DNA of 64,000 nt from Lachnospiraceae bacterium (GTDB lineage Bacteria; Bacillota; Clostridia; Lachnospirales; Lachnospiraceae): contig JAFVAL010000073.1 of the NCBI GenBank assembly GCA_017480565.1, positions 1 through 64,000 of the forward strand, given 5' to 3'. Below the pieces are notes generated by a model. It was not told where the DNA came from, made no database searches, and was given only the letters and a program-made list of their open reading frames with translations. This document shows positions 44,634 to 52,804 of this stretch, in pieces (positions within the stretch are counted from its first letter, which is position 1; each line of letters begins with the position of its first letter). The translations under genes and the position numbers were made by a program.

Positions 44634-46043
44634 TAGTGCTTCATCAATGGCTTTTGCGGCGATCTTTCCTGCGCCCATAGCGGATATTACCGTTGCAGCG
44701 CCTGTGACTGCGTCACCGCCGGCATAAACACCTTTTCGAGAGGTGAGTCCGTCTTCATTGACGATAATGCCGCCCCACTTATTGACTTCGAGTCCTTTGG
44801 TTGTGGACTTGATCAGCGGATTCGGACTGGTTCCGATCGACATGATAACGGCATCTACTTCAAGTTCAAATTCGCTGCCCTCAATGGCAACAGGCCTGCG
44901 TCTGCCACTTGCGTCCGGCTCGCCAAGTTCCATCTGAATGCAGCGAATGCCGGTTACAAATCCATTTTTCGGATCGCGAGGATCGTCAGGATTTTGGTAG
45001 CCCAAAATCTCAACGGGATTACAAAGAAGACGAAAATCGATTCCTTCTTCCTCAGCGTGTTCGACTTCTTCGCGCCTTGCCGGGAGCTCCTCCATAGAAC
45101 GACGATAGACGATATAGACTTTCTCGGCACCGAGACGGAGGGCTGTACGTGCTGCATCCATAGCCACGTTGCCGCCACCGACAACGGCAACCTTGCCACC
45201 CTTCATAATAGGTGTTTTCGGGTCGTCGAGATAAGCTTTCATCAGGTTGCTTCTTGTCAAAAATTCATTTGCAGAATAAACACCTTTATAAGCCTCGCCT
45301 GGAATATTCATAAAGTTCGGAAGTCCTGCGCCAGAGCCGACAAACACGGCTTCAAAGCCCATTTCGAACAGCTCGTCGATGGTCAGGGTTTTGCCGATGA
45401 TGACGTTCGGCTCAATATCTACACCGAGATCTTTGAGCGTTTCCACTTCCTTTGCCACGATGGATTTGGGAAGACGGAACTCCGGGATTCCATAAACCAG
45501 AACGCCGCCTGCGGTGTGAAGCGCTTCATAAACCGTGACTTTATATCCTTTTTTGGCGAGATCGCCTGCACAGGTAAGTCCTGAGGGACCGGAACCGACG
45601 ATTGCTACTTTATGTCCGTTGGATTTGGGCGCGACTGCTTTTTCTTTTGCATGTGCATTGTGCCAATCTGCCACAAAGCGTTCCAGACGACCAATCCCGA
45701 CCGGCTCACCCTTAATACCACGCACACATTTCTGTTCACATTGCGTTTCCTGGGGGCAAACGCGTCCGCAAACCGCCGGGAGGGAAGAAGATTGCGTTAT
45801 GATCTGATAAGCGCCTTCAAAATCGCCTTCTTTAATCTTTTCGATAAACGCGGGGATGTGGATGTTTACGGGACATCCGGAAACACATGGCATATTCCTG
45901 CAATTTAAACAGCGCATTGCTTCATCGAGCGCGACATCTTCGGAATATCCCGTGGCAACCTCGTTGAAGTTATGGGCACGCACTGCCGGATCTTGTGTGG
46001 GCATCGGGTTTTTGTCGAGCCTCATATTCGGTTTGAAAGCCAT
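44619..46043 (-). CDS. gltA: NADPH-dependent glutamate synthase-like / NfnB large subunit
   Basis: 474 residues. N-terminal Cys clusters for [4Fe-4S] centres (CLNCRNMPCVSGCPVNI, then CGRVCPQETQCEQKC), an FAD fold (VGSGPSGLTCAGDLA) and an NADP fold (VVGGGNVAMDAARTALR). The annotation 'NADPH-dependent glutamate synthase' is usual, but next to the FAD/2Fe-2S partner (1 bp gap) the pair equals NfnAB, the electron-bifurcating transhydrogenase. That enzyme couples NADPH, NAD+ and ferredoxin in anaerobes. Start ATG 46043 lies immediately after the nfnA stop, so translation is coupled. Confidence 0.92.
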   Translation of the reverse strand: MAFKPNMRLDKNPMPTQDPAVRAHNFNEVATGYSEDVALDEAMRCLNCRNMPCVSGCPVNIHIPAFIEKIKEGDFEGAYQIITQSSSLPAVCGRVCPQETQCEQKCVRGIKGEPVGIGRLERFVADWHNAHAKEKAVAPKSNGHKVAIVGSGPSGLTCAGDLAKKGYKVTVYEALHTAGGVLVYGIPEFRLPKSIVAKEVETLKDLGVDIEPNVIIGKTLTIDELFEMGFEAVFVGSGAGLPNFMNIPGEAYKGVYSANEFLTRSNLMKAYLDDPKTPIMKGGKVAVVGGGNVAMDAARTALRLGAEKVYIVYRRSMEELPARREEVEHAEEEGIDFRLLCNPVEILGYQNPDDPRDPKNGFVTGIRCIQMELGEPDASGRRRPVAIEGSEFELEVDAVIMSIGTSPNPLIKSTTKGLEVNKWGGIIVNEDGLTSRKGVYAGGDAVTGAATVISAMGAGKIAAKAIDEALGGLH

Positions 46044-46044
46044 C

Positions 46045-46896
46045 TCAGTCTACCCCCTTCCATAAATTACATACCTTCTCATGTGCTTTGCGTTCATAGT
46101 CAAAGTACATTCTTCCGCGGCTCATCGCCTCGTCAAAGTCGATCTCATAGCCGTTAAAATCCGGGCCATCTACGCAGGCGAATTTCGTTACTCGCTTCCC
46201 ATCCTGCACGAGTGTGATTCGACAGCCGCCGCACATTCCTGTACCATCGATCATGATCGGATTCATAGAAGCGGTCACCGGAACGCCGAATGGCTTTGCG
46301 GCCTCAACAACGAATTTCATCATGATCAAAGGACCGATGGTGATGATCATATCGAACGTTTCACCGGCGGTAAGCATCTCCTTAAGAGGTAAGGTTACAT
46401 TGCCCTGACGGGCGTAGGAACCGTCATCCGTCATAACCATAAGCCGATCCGAGCATTCTCTGAATTCATCTTCAAGAATCAGAAGATCCTTGTTTCTAAA
46501 TCCAATGATACTGGTTACCTCTGCGCCGAGCCTGTGAAATTCTTGTGCAACCGGCATGGCAATGGCACATCCCACACCTCCGCCGACGATACACACCTTT
46601 TTGATGCCGTCGGTATGCGTTGCAACGCCGAGAGGACCCGCAAAATCCTGGATGAATTCGCCTTCGTTTTTATGATTCAATAATTCTGTAGTTGCACCTA
46701 CAATCTGGAAAATAATCTTAACAGTGCCCTCTTCGGGGTTGGTGCCTGCGACAGTCAACGGAATGCGCTCCCCTGCCTCGTCTACACGTAGGATGATGAA
46801 CTGCCCCGGTTTTGCTTTTTTGGCGACAAGAGGAGCGTCAATCTCCATCTGGGTAACAGTGGGGTTGAGCGCTTTCTTGCGAACAATCTTGTACAT
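46045..46896 (-). CDS. nfnA: NfnA-like FAD / [2Fe-2S] subunit (dihydroorotate dehydrogenase electron-transfer type)
   Basis: 283 residues from ATG 46896, which has CAGGAGTAAAATT upstream; an in-frame ATG at 46950 adds 18 unlikely residues. Ferredoxin-reductase fold: FAD segment ERIPLTVAG, NAD segment VCIVGGGVGCAIAMPVA, and a C-terminal iron-sulfur Cys group (DGTGMCGGCRITL, then KFACVDGPDFNGYEIDF). It is the small subunit of the NADH-dependent ferredoxin:NADP+ oxidoreductase, bridging NADH oxidation to the large subunit. It heads the nfnA-gltA operon. A hairpin at 46925-46954 lies in its leader. Confidence 0.92.
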   Translation of the reverse strand: MYKIVRKKALNPTVTQMEIDAPLVAKKAKPGQFIILRVDEAGERIPLTVAGTNPEEGTVKIIFQIVGATTELLNHKNEGEFIQDFAGPLGVATHTDGIKKVCIVGGGVGCAIAMPVAQEFHRLGAEVTSIIGFRNKDLLILEDEFRECSDRLMVMTDDGSYARQGNVTLPLKEMLTAGETFDMIITIGPLIMMKFVVEAAKPFGVPVTASMNPIMIDGTGMCGGCRITLVQDGKRVTKFACVDGPDFNGYEIDFDEAMSRGRMYFDYERKAHEKVCNLWKGVD

Positions 46897-46924
46897 AATT
46901 TTACTCCTGACTTTATAGTTGTAC

Positions 46925-46954
46925 GCCCACGGAAACCAGCGGATATCCATGGGC
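46925..46954 (-). repeat. Hairpin in the nfnA leader
   Basis: Arms 46925-46933 and 46946-46954 are complementary with one mismatch. It lies about 28 bases upstream of the nfnA start. Function unknown. Confidence 0.4.
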
Positions 46955-47025
46955 GAGATGTGGATTTACCATCCGATTATTCGTATTGCTTGATGGTTGT
47001 ATTTTGAATCGTAATCCTTGGAAGA

Positions 47026-47049
47026 GGGTGCTTTCAATCACAAGCACCC
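47026..47049 (-). terminator. Hairpin after the iron alcohol dehydrogenase gene
   Basis: Eight-bp perfect stem GGGTGCTT/AAGCACCC (47026-47033 with 47042-47049), 15 bases after the stop. No clear T-run, so partial termination before nfnA is likely at most. Confidence 0.5.
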
Positions 47050-47064
47050 CCTGGCAACGTTCTA

Positions 47065-48288
47065 TCAGAAGTCTACCTCAGTGTCATAATAGCAGCACTT
47101 AAGCAGCTTTTCCATCTCCTCAACGGAAGGCTGACGAGGGTTGGATCCGGTGCAGGCATCACCGATCGCGTTGACGGCAATGTCATGCAGTCTCTCAAGG
47201 AATACTTCCTCGGGGACGAATCCCTTCTCGGTAGGATAGCTGTCTGCGCCATAGGTACCAATACCGTGCGGGATGTTGAGGTCGTCGATCATCTTGCGCA
47301 GATAAGCGATGAGTGCAGCAACTTTATCATCATCGCTGGCGTCTTTGTCTGCGATACCCATATAGTCGACGATAACGCCGTAACGCTTCTTGGCAGTCTC
47401 ATCCTTTGCATTGAAAGCGATGACCTTCGGCAGATACATTGCATTTGCAGCACCATGGATGATGTGAGCACCGTAGTCAGCAAATGCTGCCCCGGTCTTA
47501 TGAGCCATTGAGTGGACAATGCCAAGCAGAGCGTTCGAGAAGGCCATACCAGCAAGACACTGCGCATTATGCATACGGTCACGTGCGGCCATATCTCCAT
47601 TGTAGGAAGGAACGAGATCGTTCATGATCATTTCGATCGCATGGATTGCAAGAGGATCCGTATAGTCGGAGTTTGCGGTGGAGACATACGCCTCAACTGC
47701 ATGTGTCATAGCGTCCATGCCTGTGTGGGCAACCAGCTTCTTGGGCATGGTTTCTGCAAGCTCAGGATCGACAATCGCCACGTCGGGCGTGATCTCAAAG
47801 TCTGCGATCGGATACTTGATTCCCTTTGAGTAGTCAGTGATGATAGAAAATGCAGTCACTTCGGTAGCTGTTCCAGAGGTGGAAGATACCGCACAAAAAT
47901 GTGCTTTCTTGCGCAGCTCGGGAATACCGAATACCTTGCACATATCTTCAAATGTACATGCGGGGTATTCATATTTGATCCACATTGCCTTTGCTGCATC
48001 AATGGGAGAACCGCCGCCAATTGCCACGATCCAGTCGGGTTCAAATGCAAGCATTGCTTCAGCACCACGCATAACGGTTTCAACGGAAGGATCCGGCTCA
48101 ATACCATCAAAGATCTTGACTTCCATACCGGCTTCCTTTAAATAGCTTTCAGCACGGTCGAGGAAGCCAAAACGCTTCATAGAACCACCGCCTACACAGA
48201 TCATTGCCTTTTTGCCCTTGAAGGTTTTTAATGCCTCCAGAGCGCCCTTGCCGTGATAAATATCACGCGGAAGAGTAAAACGTGCCAT
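47065..48288 (-). CDS. Iron-containing alcohol dehydrogenase
   Basis: 407 residues of the group III metal-dependent family. The NAD(P) loop is AIGGGSPIDAAKAMW; metal-binding Asp and His residues lie in DPELAETMPKKLVAHTGMD, HAVEAYVS, HSMAHKTGA and HGAANAMYLP. Enzymes of this group reduce aldehydes to alcohols (butanol, 1,3-propanediol, lactaldehyde types); the exact substrate cannot be read. RBS AGGAGG. The gene sits downstream of a long structured leader (48360-48520) and upstream of nfnA-gltA, all on the minus strand. This suggests a shared role in fermentation redox balance. Confidence 0.92.
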   Translation of the reverse strand: MARFTLPRDIYHGKGALEALKTFKGKKAMICVGGGSMKRFGFLDRAESYLKEAGMEVKIFDGIEPDPSVETVMRGAEAMLAFEPDWIVAIGGGSPIDAAKAMWIKYEYPACTFEDMCKVFGIPELRKKAHFCAVSSTSGTATEVTAFSIITDYSKGIKYPIADFEITPDVAIVDPELAETMPKKLVAHTGMDAMTHAVEAYVSTANSDYTDPLAIHAIEMIMNDLVPSYNGDMAARDRMHNAQCLAGMAFSNALLGIVHSMAHKTGAAFADYGAHIIHGAANAMYLPKVIAFNAKDETAKKRYGVIVDYMGIADKDASDDDKVAALIAYLRKMIDDLNIPHGIGTYGADSYPTEKGFVPEEVFLERLHDIAVNAIGDACTGSNPRQPSVEEMEKLLKCCYYDTEVDF

Positions 48289-48359
48289 AAAAAATACCTC
48301 CTAATAATTCTTTCTACCTGTTTCAGGTAAAAATTGTTTGAGTAAATTGATAAAAATCA

Positions 48360-48520
48360 TCGCTGCACAGCCAAATGCCGGAGCGAATGAGCTCAAATAG
48401 GCAGCGACCGATTGCTCGACCGCTACCTCTCAGTACAGGGAAATCAGATCATCAGGCTAAAGATGATGGGCTCCGGCGACTGATCAACGTGGTTTCAACC
48501 TGTAAACACAAAGATTTGGA
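48360..48520 (-). ncRNA. Candidate structured leader RNA (three-way junction) upstream of the alcohol dehydrogenase
   Basis: Read on the minus strand, a perfect 8-bp closing helix (48470-48477 with 48377-48384) encloses two hairpins. One has a 6-bp stem ATCATC/GATGAT. The other is a 12-bp stem (48416-48427 with 48400-48411) fully paired with three G-U and capped by a GCAA tetraloop (GNRA). The same arms have three mismatches on the plus strand, so the RNA is read on the minus strand. The 3' half of the closing helix can instead pair with GAGC (48391-48394), giving a possible switch. No known riboswitch consensus fits. The whole gap 48288-48658 holds this element, a short TACCTG/CAGGTA hairpin near 48318 and the LysR terminator. 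Confidence 0.55.
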
Positions 48521-48593
48521 CGAGCCCTGTGGTAAGTGTGCCCATGCTTCTTTGCAAGTTTAATTATCGTCAAACGAGGAAAAATCGGAATAA

Positions 48594-48639
48594 CCAAAAA
48601 GATCGAGCCAGCTATATGATATTTGATATAACTGGCTCG
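48594..48639 (-). terminator. Terminator of the LysR regulator gene
   Basis: Fourteen-base arms 48604-48617 and 48626-48639 pair with one mismatch; on the minus strand ATCTTTTTGG follows. Confidence 0.9.
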
Positions 48640-48657
48640 GAATGATTCTGTTTGTCA

Positions 48658-49578
48658 TTATAATACTATTTGCTTGGAGTCAAAGAGCTCTTTAATAAAC
48701 TGCTGATCAAGTTCGGAGAGCGAATATTCTTTTTTGCGGATCAGAACATCTTTATATTTTTTTTGGTTATCCACACATTCCCGCTGGACGAGTCCATCAC
48801 GATCAAGCAATTTTTGCGGGATCGGAGAGACCCACATAAATGTTTCCGGGTTTTCGATGAGAACGTCGAACTGACCTCCGCGTTCAAACAGCAGGATCCG
48901 ACGCTCAATCTCTTCTTGCATTTCTTCCTTTTTCACGACAGAAAGCGGAAGGGATGGGACGTAAGGATCTCCGTGCACGATTTCAATCAAGTCATGTAAA
49001 TCCTTAAATGTGATCTTCGGTTTTGCTGCCAACGCGCATTCCCTGCTCATAATCAGCACATATTTAAACTCTGCAACCACCTCATAGGCAAGTCCGTTGT
49101 TTTCCAGCATTTCTTTAAAATACTTATCATAGTTTGCAGCATAGCGAATGATCCCCAACCGGTAATCGGAATTAATGATGTTGTTGATCGCAGTGGAAGA
49201 ATTGGTTTCCATGTAGAACACTTCCGCAGGACTGGCATCGATGCTTTTTGTAAAACGCGCAAAGGCATCAGAAATATAACTTGCGCGCGGTACAGAAATA
49301 GAAAACCGCTGCTTGACCTGCACACCATTTTTATACATGTGCTCAATGTCATCGATCTGATGGAGCACTTTTTGTGCATAGTGGATAAATTCTTCCCCGT
49401 CTGGCGTCAGTTTCATTCCACTGAAGGTGCGGTCGAAAATAACGATACCGAGATCTGCTTCCAATTCTTTGATGCATCGACTCAGATTGGGCTGTGCAAT
49501 GTAGAGTTGCTTTGCTGCTTTATTGATGGAACCGGCCCGAGCGACCTCCACGGCGTATTTCATGTGCAGAACATTCAT
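48658..49578 (-). CDS. LysR family transcriptional regulator
   Basis: 306 residues from ATG 49578, seven bases after GAGG. The winged HTH at 1-60 has AGSINKAAKQLYIAQPNLSR and VIFDRTFSGMKLT. A type 2 periplasmic-binding fold for the effector follows at about 95-300. LysR proteins are mostly activators of a divergent or nearby gene. Here the nearest candidates are the downstream alcohol dehydrogenase and its own leader. In-frame ATGs at 49590 and 49563 are less likely. The gene is preceded by a leader peptide and a hairpin array (49591-49719) that may set its translation. Confidence 0.9.
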   Translation of the reverse strand: MNVLHMKYAVEVARAGSINKAAKQLYIAQPNLSRCIKELEADLGIVIFDRTFSGMKLTPDGEEFIHYAQKVLHQIDDIEHMYKNGVQVKQRFSISVPRASYISDAFARFTKSIDASPAEVFYMETNSSTAINNIINSDYRLGIIRYAANYDKYFKEMLENNGLAYEVVAEFKYVLIMSRECALAAKPKITFKDLHDLIEIVHGDPYVPSLPLSVVKKEEMQEEIERRILLFERGGQFDVLIENPETFMWVSPIPQKLLDRDGLVQRECVDNQKKYKDVLIRKKEYSLSELDQQFIKELFDSKQIVL

Positions 49579-49590
49579 GCGAATCCTCAT

Positions 49591-49718
49591 TCCGGAGCGT
49601 CTTACGCGACGGAGCGATGAGAAATTGCGAAGGCAATTTCTCATCTGCCATCAGGTCTATTTGTGACGCTCCGGCACAAATAGACAGTGATGAAAAATGC
49701 ATATCAATGCATTTTTCA
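49591..49718 (-). promoter_or_regulatory. Chain of perfect hairpins in the LysR leader
   Basis: Three perfect stems lie in a row: 12 bp (49691-49702 with 49707-49718), 11 bp (49655-49665 with 49675-49685) and 13 bp (49616-49628 with 49633-49645). In addition, CCGGAGCGTC at 49592-49601 is exactly complementary to 49665-49674, the loop of the second hairpin, enclosing the third. A small CGTC/GACG hairpin (49598-49601 with 49608-49611) competes with it. The element ends at the LysR RBS, and its first half codes a leader peptide. Confidence 0.75.
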
Positions 49719-49719
49719 C
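49657..49719 (-). CDS. Candidate 20-aa leader peptide of the LysR gene
   Basis: GTG at 49719 lies five bases after a perfect AGGAGG (49725-49730). The frame codes MKNALICIFHHCLFVPERHK and stops with TAG at 49657-49659. It lies inside the first two hairpins of the leader, so ribosome movement would decide which stems form. Two adjacent His and a His-Lys end before the stop are notable. I recall similar short peptides in Lachnospiraceae leaders but cannot verify this here. Confidence 0.55.
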   Translation of the reverse strand: MKNALICIFHHCLFVPERHK

Positions 49720-49737
49720 ACTTCCCTCCTAATTCAA

Positions 49738-49761
49738 AGCCGCAGCAAAGAAGCCGCGGCT
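49738..49761 (-). terminator. Hairpin after trkH
   Basis: Nine-base arms 49738-49746 and 49753-49761 with one G-U-type position, six-base loop, then TTTGAATT on the minus strand. It separates trkH from the LysR leader. Confidence 0.55.
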
Positions 49762-49816
49762 AATTTCAGGTTTATAATCCGTAATTGGCGAGGCATTTCG
49801 AATAAGATGCAACGCC

Positions 49817-51265
49817 CTATGCTCTTCTCCACGTGCTTGGCATGATCAGGAAGAGAAGCGGATAGATCTCCAGTCTTCCTGCCAGCATATCAAAACTAAG
49901 CACCAGCTTGCTAAGCACCGAGAATTCTGAGTAATTACCAACCGGTCCTACCATCCCAAGGCCGGGCCCGATGTTGTTAAACGTCGCCGCGATGGCAGTG
50001 AAGGTCGTGGTCGTGTCAAACCCGTCGGTTGCGACGATCAAAAGGCTGATCACGTAAATGAGTACAAACACAGCCAGATACGCCAGCGTATTCATCGCAG
50101 TCGCATGCTCGACCTTTTTATTGTCCAGGCGGACGTGACGGACCGCGCGAGGCTGAATCATACGGCGAAGTTCCTTGTTCACGGACTTGATCAGGATGAT
50201 CATACGGCTGATCTTGATGCCGCCTCCGGTGGATCCTGCGCAGGCACCGGAGAACATGATGATAACCAAAATGATACGGCTGTAGGTCGGCCAGAGATTG
50301 AAATCTGCGGTGGCGTAACCGGTGGTGGTCATGACGGAGGCGACGCTAAAGAACGCGTCGATGCCCAGTGCGTCATGCCCCAGCATTCCTACATGCCAGA
50401 GATTGATTAAAATCGTGATGACCGCAAAGAAATACACGGCGGCGTACCACCGGACTTCTTCCATCTTCAGGGCATCCTTGATGCGCTTTGTAATGACAAG
50501 ATAGTAGAAGTTGAAGTTGACGCCAAAGAGCATCATGAAGACCGTGGCAACGACTTTGCTGTAATAGCTGTAGCTTGCATAACCGCTTGCTAAGACGCTG
50601 AAACCGCCGGTGCCGGCTGCACCAAAGCTCATGCAGATGGAGGTAAACCAATCCATGCCGCCCGCAAGCAGGAGAATGAAGCAGAGTACAGTCAGTGCAA
50701 GATAAATTCCGTAGAGCCAGATGGCGGTGTCCTGAATCTTTGGAGAAAGCTTATCGACCGAAGGCCCTGGGCTTTCTGCACGCATCAGGTAGAGCTTTTG
50801 TCCACCTGCGCCTGCCAGTGGCAGAATGGCCATCATAAAGACCAGAACGCCCATTCCGCCGATCCAGTGCGAAAAACTACGCCAGAAAAGCATACATTTG
50901 TCCAGCACTTCTACATTGACTAAGATACTGGCTCCGGTCGTTGTAAAGCCGGAGACCGTCTCAAAAAAGGCATCCACATAGCTTGGAATCTGCCCGGTGA
51001 CGGAAAACGGAATCGCACCGACTGCCGAGAGGATGATCCAGCTAAATGCCGTGGTGACAAACCCTTCTTTTGCGTAGAAGGAGGTGTCCTTCGGCTTCTT
51101 TAAAATGATCAAGAAACCGATCAGCGCTTCTACCGCCGCGACAATCAAAAACGCAAGCGCGGACTTTTCTCCATATCCCCAGCCAACGATAGCCGGAAGC
51201 AGCATGAGGCCGGCTTCCACTTCCATCAGGCAGCCAAGGATGTAAATAATCATTGATAGATTCAC
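49817..51265 (-). CDS. trkH: Potassium uptake protein TrkH
   Basis: 482 residues, ten or more membrane helices in four pore repeats. The four filter loops are readable: SGFTTTGAS, FGAAGTGGFS, SVMTTTGYAT and ATFNNIGPGLG, each with the selectivity Gly. TrkH forms the K+-conducting dimer in the inner membrane and is gated by the TrkA ring. The start ATG 51265 is 14 bases after the trkA stop with AGGGAGG upstream, so trkA-trkH form one operon from a consensus promoter. A second, different K+ system (ktrB-ktrA) is divergently encoded. Confidence 0.95.
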   Translation of the reverse strand: MNLSMIIYILGCLMEVEAGLMLLPAIVGWGYGEKSALAFLIVAAVEALIGFLIILKKPKDTSFYAKEGFVTTAFSWIILSAVGAIPFSVTGQIPSYVDAFFETVSGFTTTGASILVNVEVLDKCMLFWRSFSHWIGGMGVLVFMMAILPLAGAGGQKLYLMRAESPGPSVDKLSPKIQDTAIWLYGIYLALTVLCFILLLAGGMDWFTSICMSFGAAGTGGFSVLASGYASYSYYSKVVATVFMMLFGVNFNFYYLVITKRIKDALKMEEVRWYAAVYFFAVITILINLWHVGMLGHDALGIDAFFSVASVMTTTGYATADFNLWPTYSRIILVIIMFSGACAGSTGGGIKISRMIILIKSVNKELRRMIQPRAVRHVRLDNKKVEHATAMNTLAYLAVFVLIYVISLLIVATDGFDTTTTFTAIAATFNNIGPGLGMVGPVGNYSEFSVLSKLVLSFDMLAGRLEIYPLLFLIMPSTWRRA

Positions 51266-51279
51266 ACGTTACCTCCCTG

Positions 51280-52638
51280 TCAGCTGCGCACGATGTCGCT
51301 CAGATCACGAATGCCACGCTGAGTGGTGATGATGACGACGATATCACCAACTTCGATCGTATCCTGGCCGGTTGGCGCGATGATCTTGCCGCCGCGGTTG
51401 ATGGAGCAGACCAAAAGGTTGGACTTTAGATGCAGATTCATGATCGGCTTTCCGGTGATCGGTGAGCCTGGCTGCACGATAAATTCCATCGCTTCTACTT
51501 TGCCTTCTGCCAGACGGTAGAGGGTCTCCGCACTGTTTCCCTTGGCGTTGCCAAGCGCACGTACATATCGAATGATGGTCTCTGCCGTGATGTTCTTCGG
51601 ATGAACCACGGAGCCAAGACTTAACGTATCTAACACTTCTTCGAACTCAATCTTACTGACTTTCGTGAGGACCTTTGCCTTGGAAATGTGAGCTGCATAC
51701 AGAGCCAGCATGATGTTGACTTCATCGATGTTGGTCAGGCAGACAAAGGACTCCGTCTTTTGCAGACCTTCTTCCGCAAGAAGCTGCTTATCTCCACAAT
51801 CTCCACAGACAATCTCTGCATTTGGCAGGCGATCGGCCAGTTCTTCACATCTTGCGCGCTTCCAGTCAATGATCTTGACGTCGACGCCACTTTGCAGGAG
51901 CATATAGCTTAAATATTCTGCGGTCGAGCTGCCGCCGGCAATCATAGCAGAGCGGATCGGCCGTTGGCGCATCTTTAACTGATGCAGCACAGAGGAGAGC
52001 TGATTGGTCGGGATGATGACGGAAATGATGTCGCCCGCCGCAAGCTCGGTGTTGCCGTAAGGGATGACGATGGTGCCTTCGCGCTCGCGGATGCAGACCA
52101 GCATGCGGCCATTTAACATGCCGTTGATCTCGATCATGTTCTTACCGATGAGAGGAGAGCCTTCTTCCAGTTTAAAACGAAGCATGTTGACATGACTTTT
52201 GTCAAAGGTATCGACATCCAGCGCGGAAGGGATGCGCAGCAGACGGTACATATCGGTTGCTGCAGCCATCTCCGGGTTGATGACCATGGAAAGACCAAGC
52301 TCATCCTTAATAAAATCAATATCTTCATAATAGCCGGGATCGCGTACGCGTGCGATGACATGACACTGTGCGGCCTTTCTCGCAACCAGGCAGGAGAGCA
52401 TGTTGCGCTCGTCATGACCAGTCACGGCGATGAGCAGATCTGCCTGCTCTAAGCCGGCTTCATTCAACACACGGTAGGACGTACCGTTACCGTGCACGCC
52501 CTGAACATCGAGCGCGCCGACGGCGGCTTCCAGTTTATCGCGGTCGGTATCAATGATGGTGATATCGTGGTTTTCCTGGCGCAGCTGTTGAGCAAGCGTT
52601 GTGCCAACCTTGCCGCAGCCAACAATGATAATATTCAT
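51280..52638 (-). CDS. trkA: Trk system potassium transport protein TrkA
   Basis: 452 residues in two tandem RCK modules, each with an N-domain and a C-domain. The first starts MNIIIVGCGKVGTTLAQQL; the second N-domain starts near residue 233 (SAMIAGGSSTAEYLSYMLL) and has a degenerate GxG. The protein binds NAD(H)/ATP in the cytoplasm and gates TrkH. Weak RBS (GGGAG) before ATG 52638; the promoter at 52692-52720 is near-perfect. Full-length, no breaks. Confidence 0.96.
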   Translation of the reverse strand: MNIIIVGCGKVGTTLAQQLRQENHDITIIDTDRDKLEAAVGALDVQGVHGNGTSYRVLNEAGLEQADLLIAVTGHDERNMLSCLVARKAAQCHVIARVRDPGYYEDIDFIKDELGLSMVINPEMAAATDMYRLLRIPSALDVDTFDKSHVNMLRFKLEEGSPLIGKNMIEINGMLNGRMLVCIREREGTIVIPYGNTELAAGDIISVIIPTNQLSSVLHQLKMRQRPIRSAMIAGGSSTAEYLSYMLLQSGVDVKIIDWKRARCEELADRLPNAEIVCGDCGDKQLLAEEGLQKTESFVCLTNIDEVNIMLALYAAHISKAKVLTKVSKIEFEEVLDTLSLGSVVHPKNITAETIIRYVRALGNAKGNSAETLYRLAEGKVEAMEFIVQPGSPITGKPIMNLHLKSNLLVCSINRGGKIIAPTGQDTIEVGDIVVIITTQRGIRDLSDIVRS

Positions 52639-52691
52639 AAAAACAAAACTCCCGTTTCTGACTTTGTTTAAGAGACATTCTCAACTAAAAC

Positions 52692-52720
52692 ATTATAGAA
52701 CACACACAAAACGGTGTCAA
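52692..52720 (-). promoter_or_regulatory. Consensus promoter of trkA-trkH
   Basis: On the minus strand TTGACA (52715-52720), 17 bases, TATAAT (52692-52697). All twelve hexamer bases match the sigma-A consensus. Confidence 0.92.
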
Positions 52721-52746
52721 TGAATCTTCCACTTTGCCGGAGATTG

Positions 52747-52784
52747 TGGTAAAATAGCCGACATATAGAGCCTCTTTTGGCTCT
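52747..52784 (+). promoter_or_regulatory. Extended -10 promoter and short leader hairpin of ktrB
   Basis: TGGTAAAAT (TG at 52747-52748, TAAAAT at 52750-52755) is an extended -10; the -35 region is poor. A 6-bp hairpin AGAGCC/GGCTCT (52767-52772 with 52779-52784) follows before the RBS. The leader is too short for a ydaO-type c-di-AMP riboswitch. Confidence 0.55.
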
Positions 52785-52804
52785 GAAAGGTGTGAAAGGC
52801 TGAC

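Noticed and set aside
44994..45584. 196-codon plus-strand frame
   Set aside because: Antisense to gltA with intact Cys clusters and nucleotide folds; no RBS.
48360..48520. TPP riboswitch, suggested by CTGAGA and CTGATGATCTG
   Set aside because: The two motifs are in the wrong order and the conserved THI box stems are missing.
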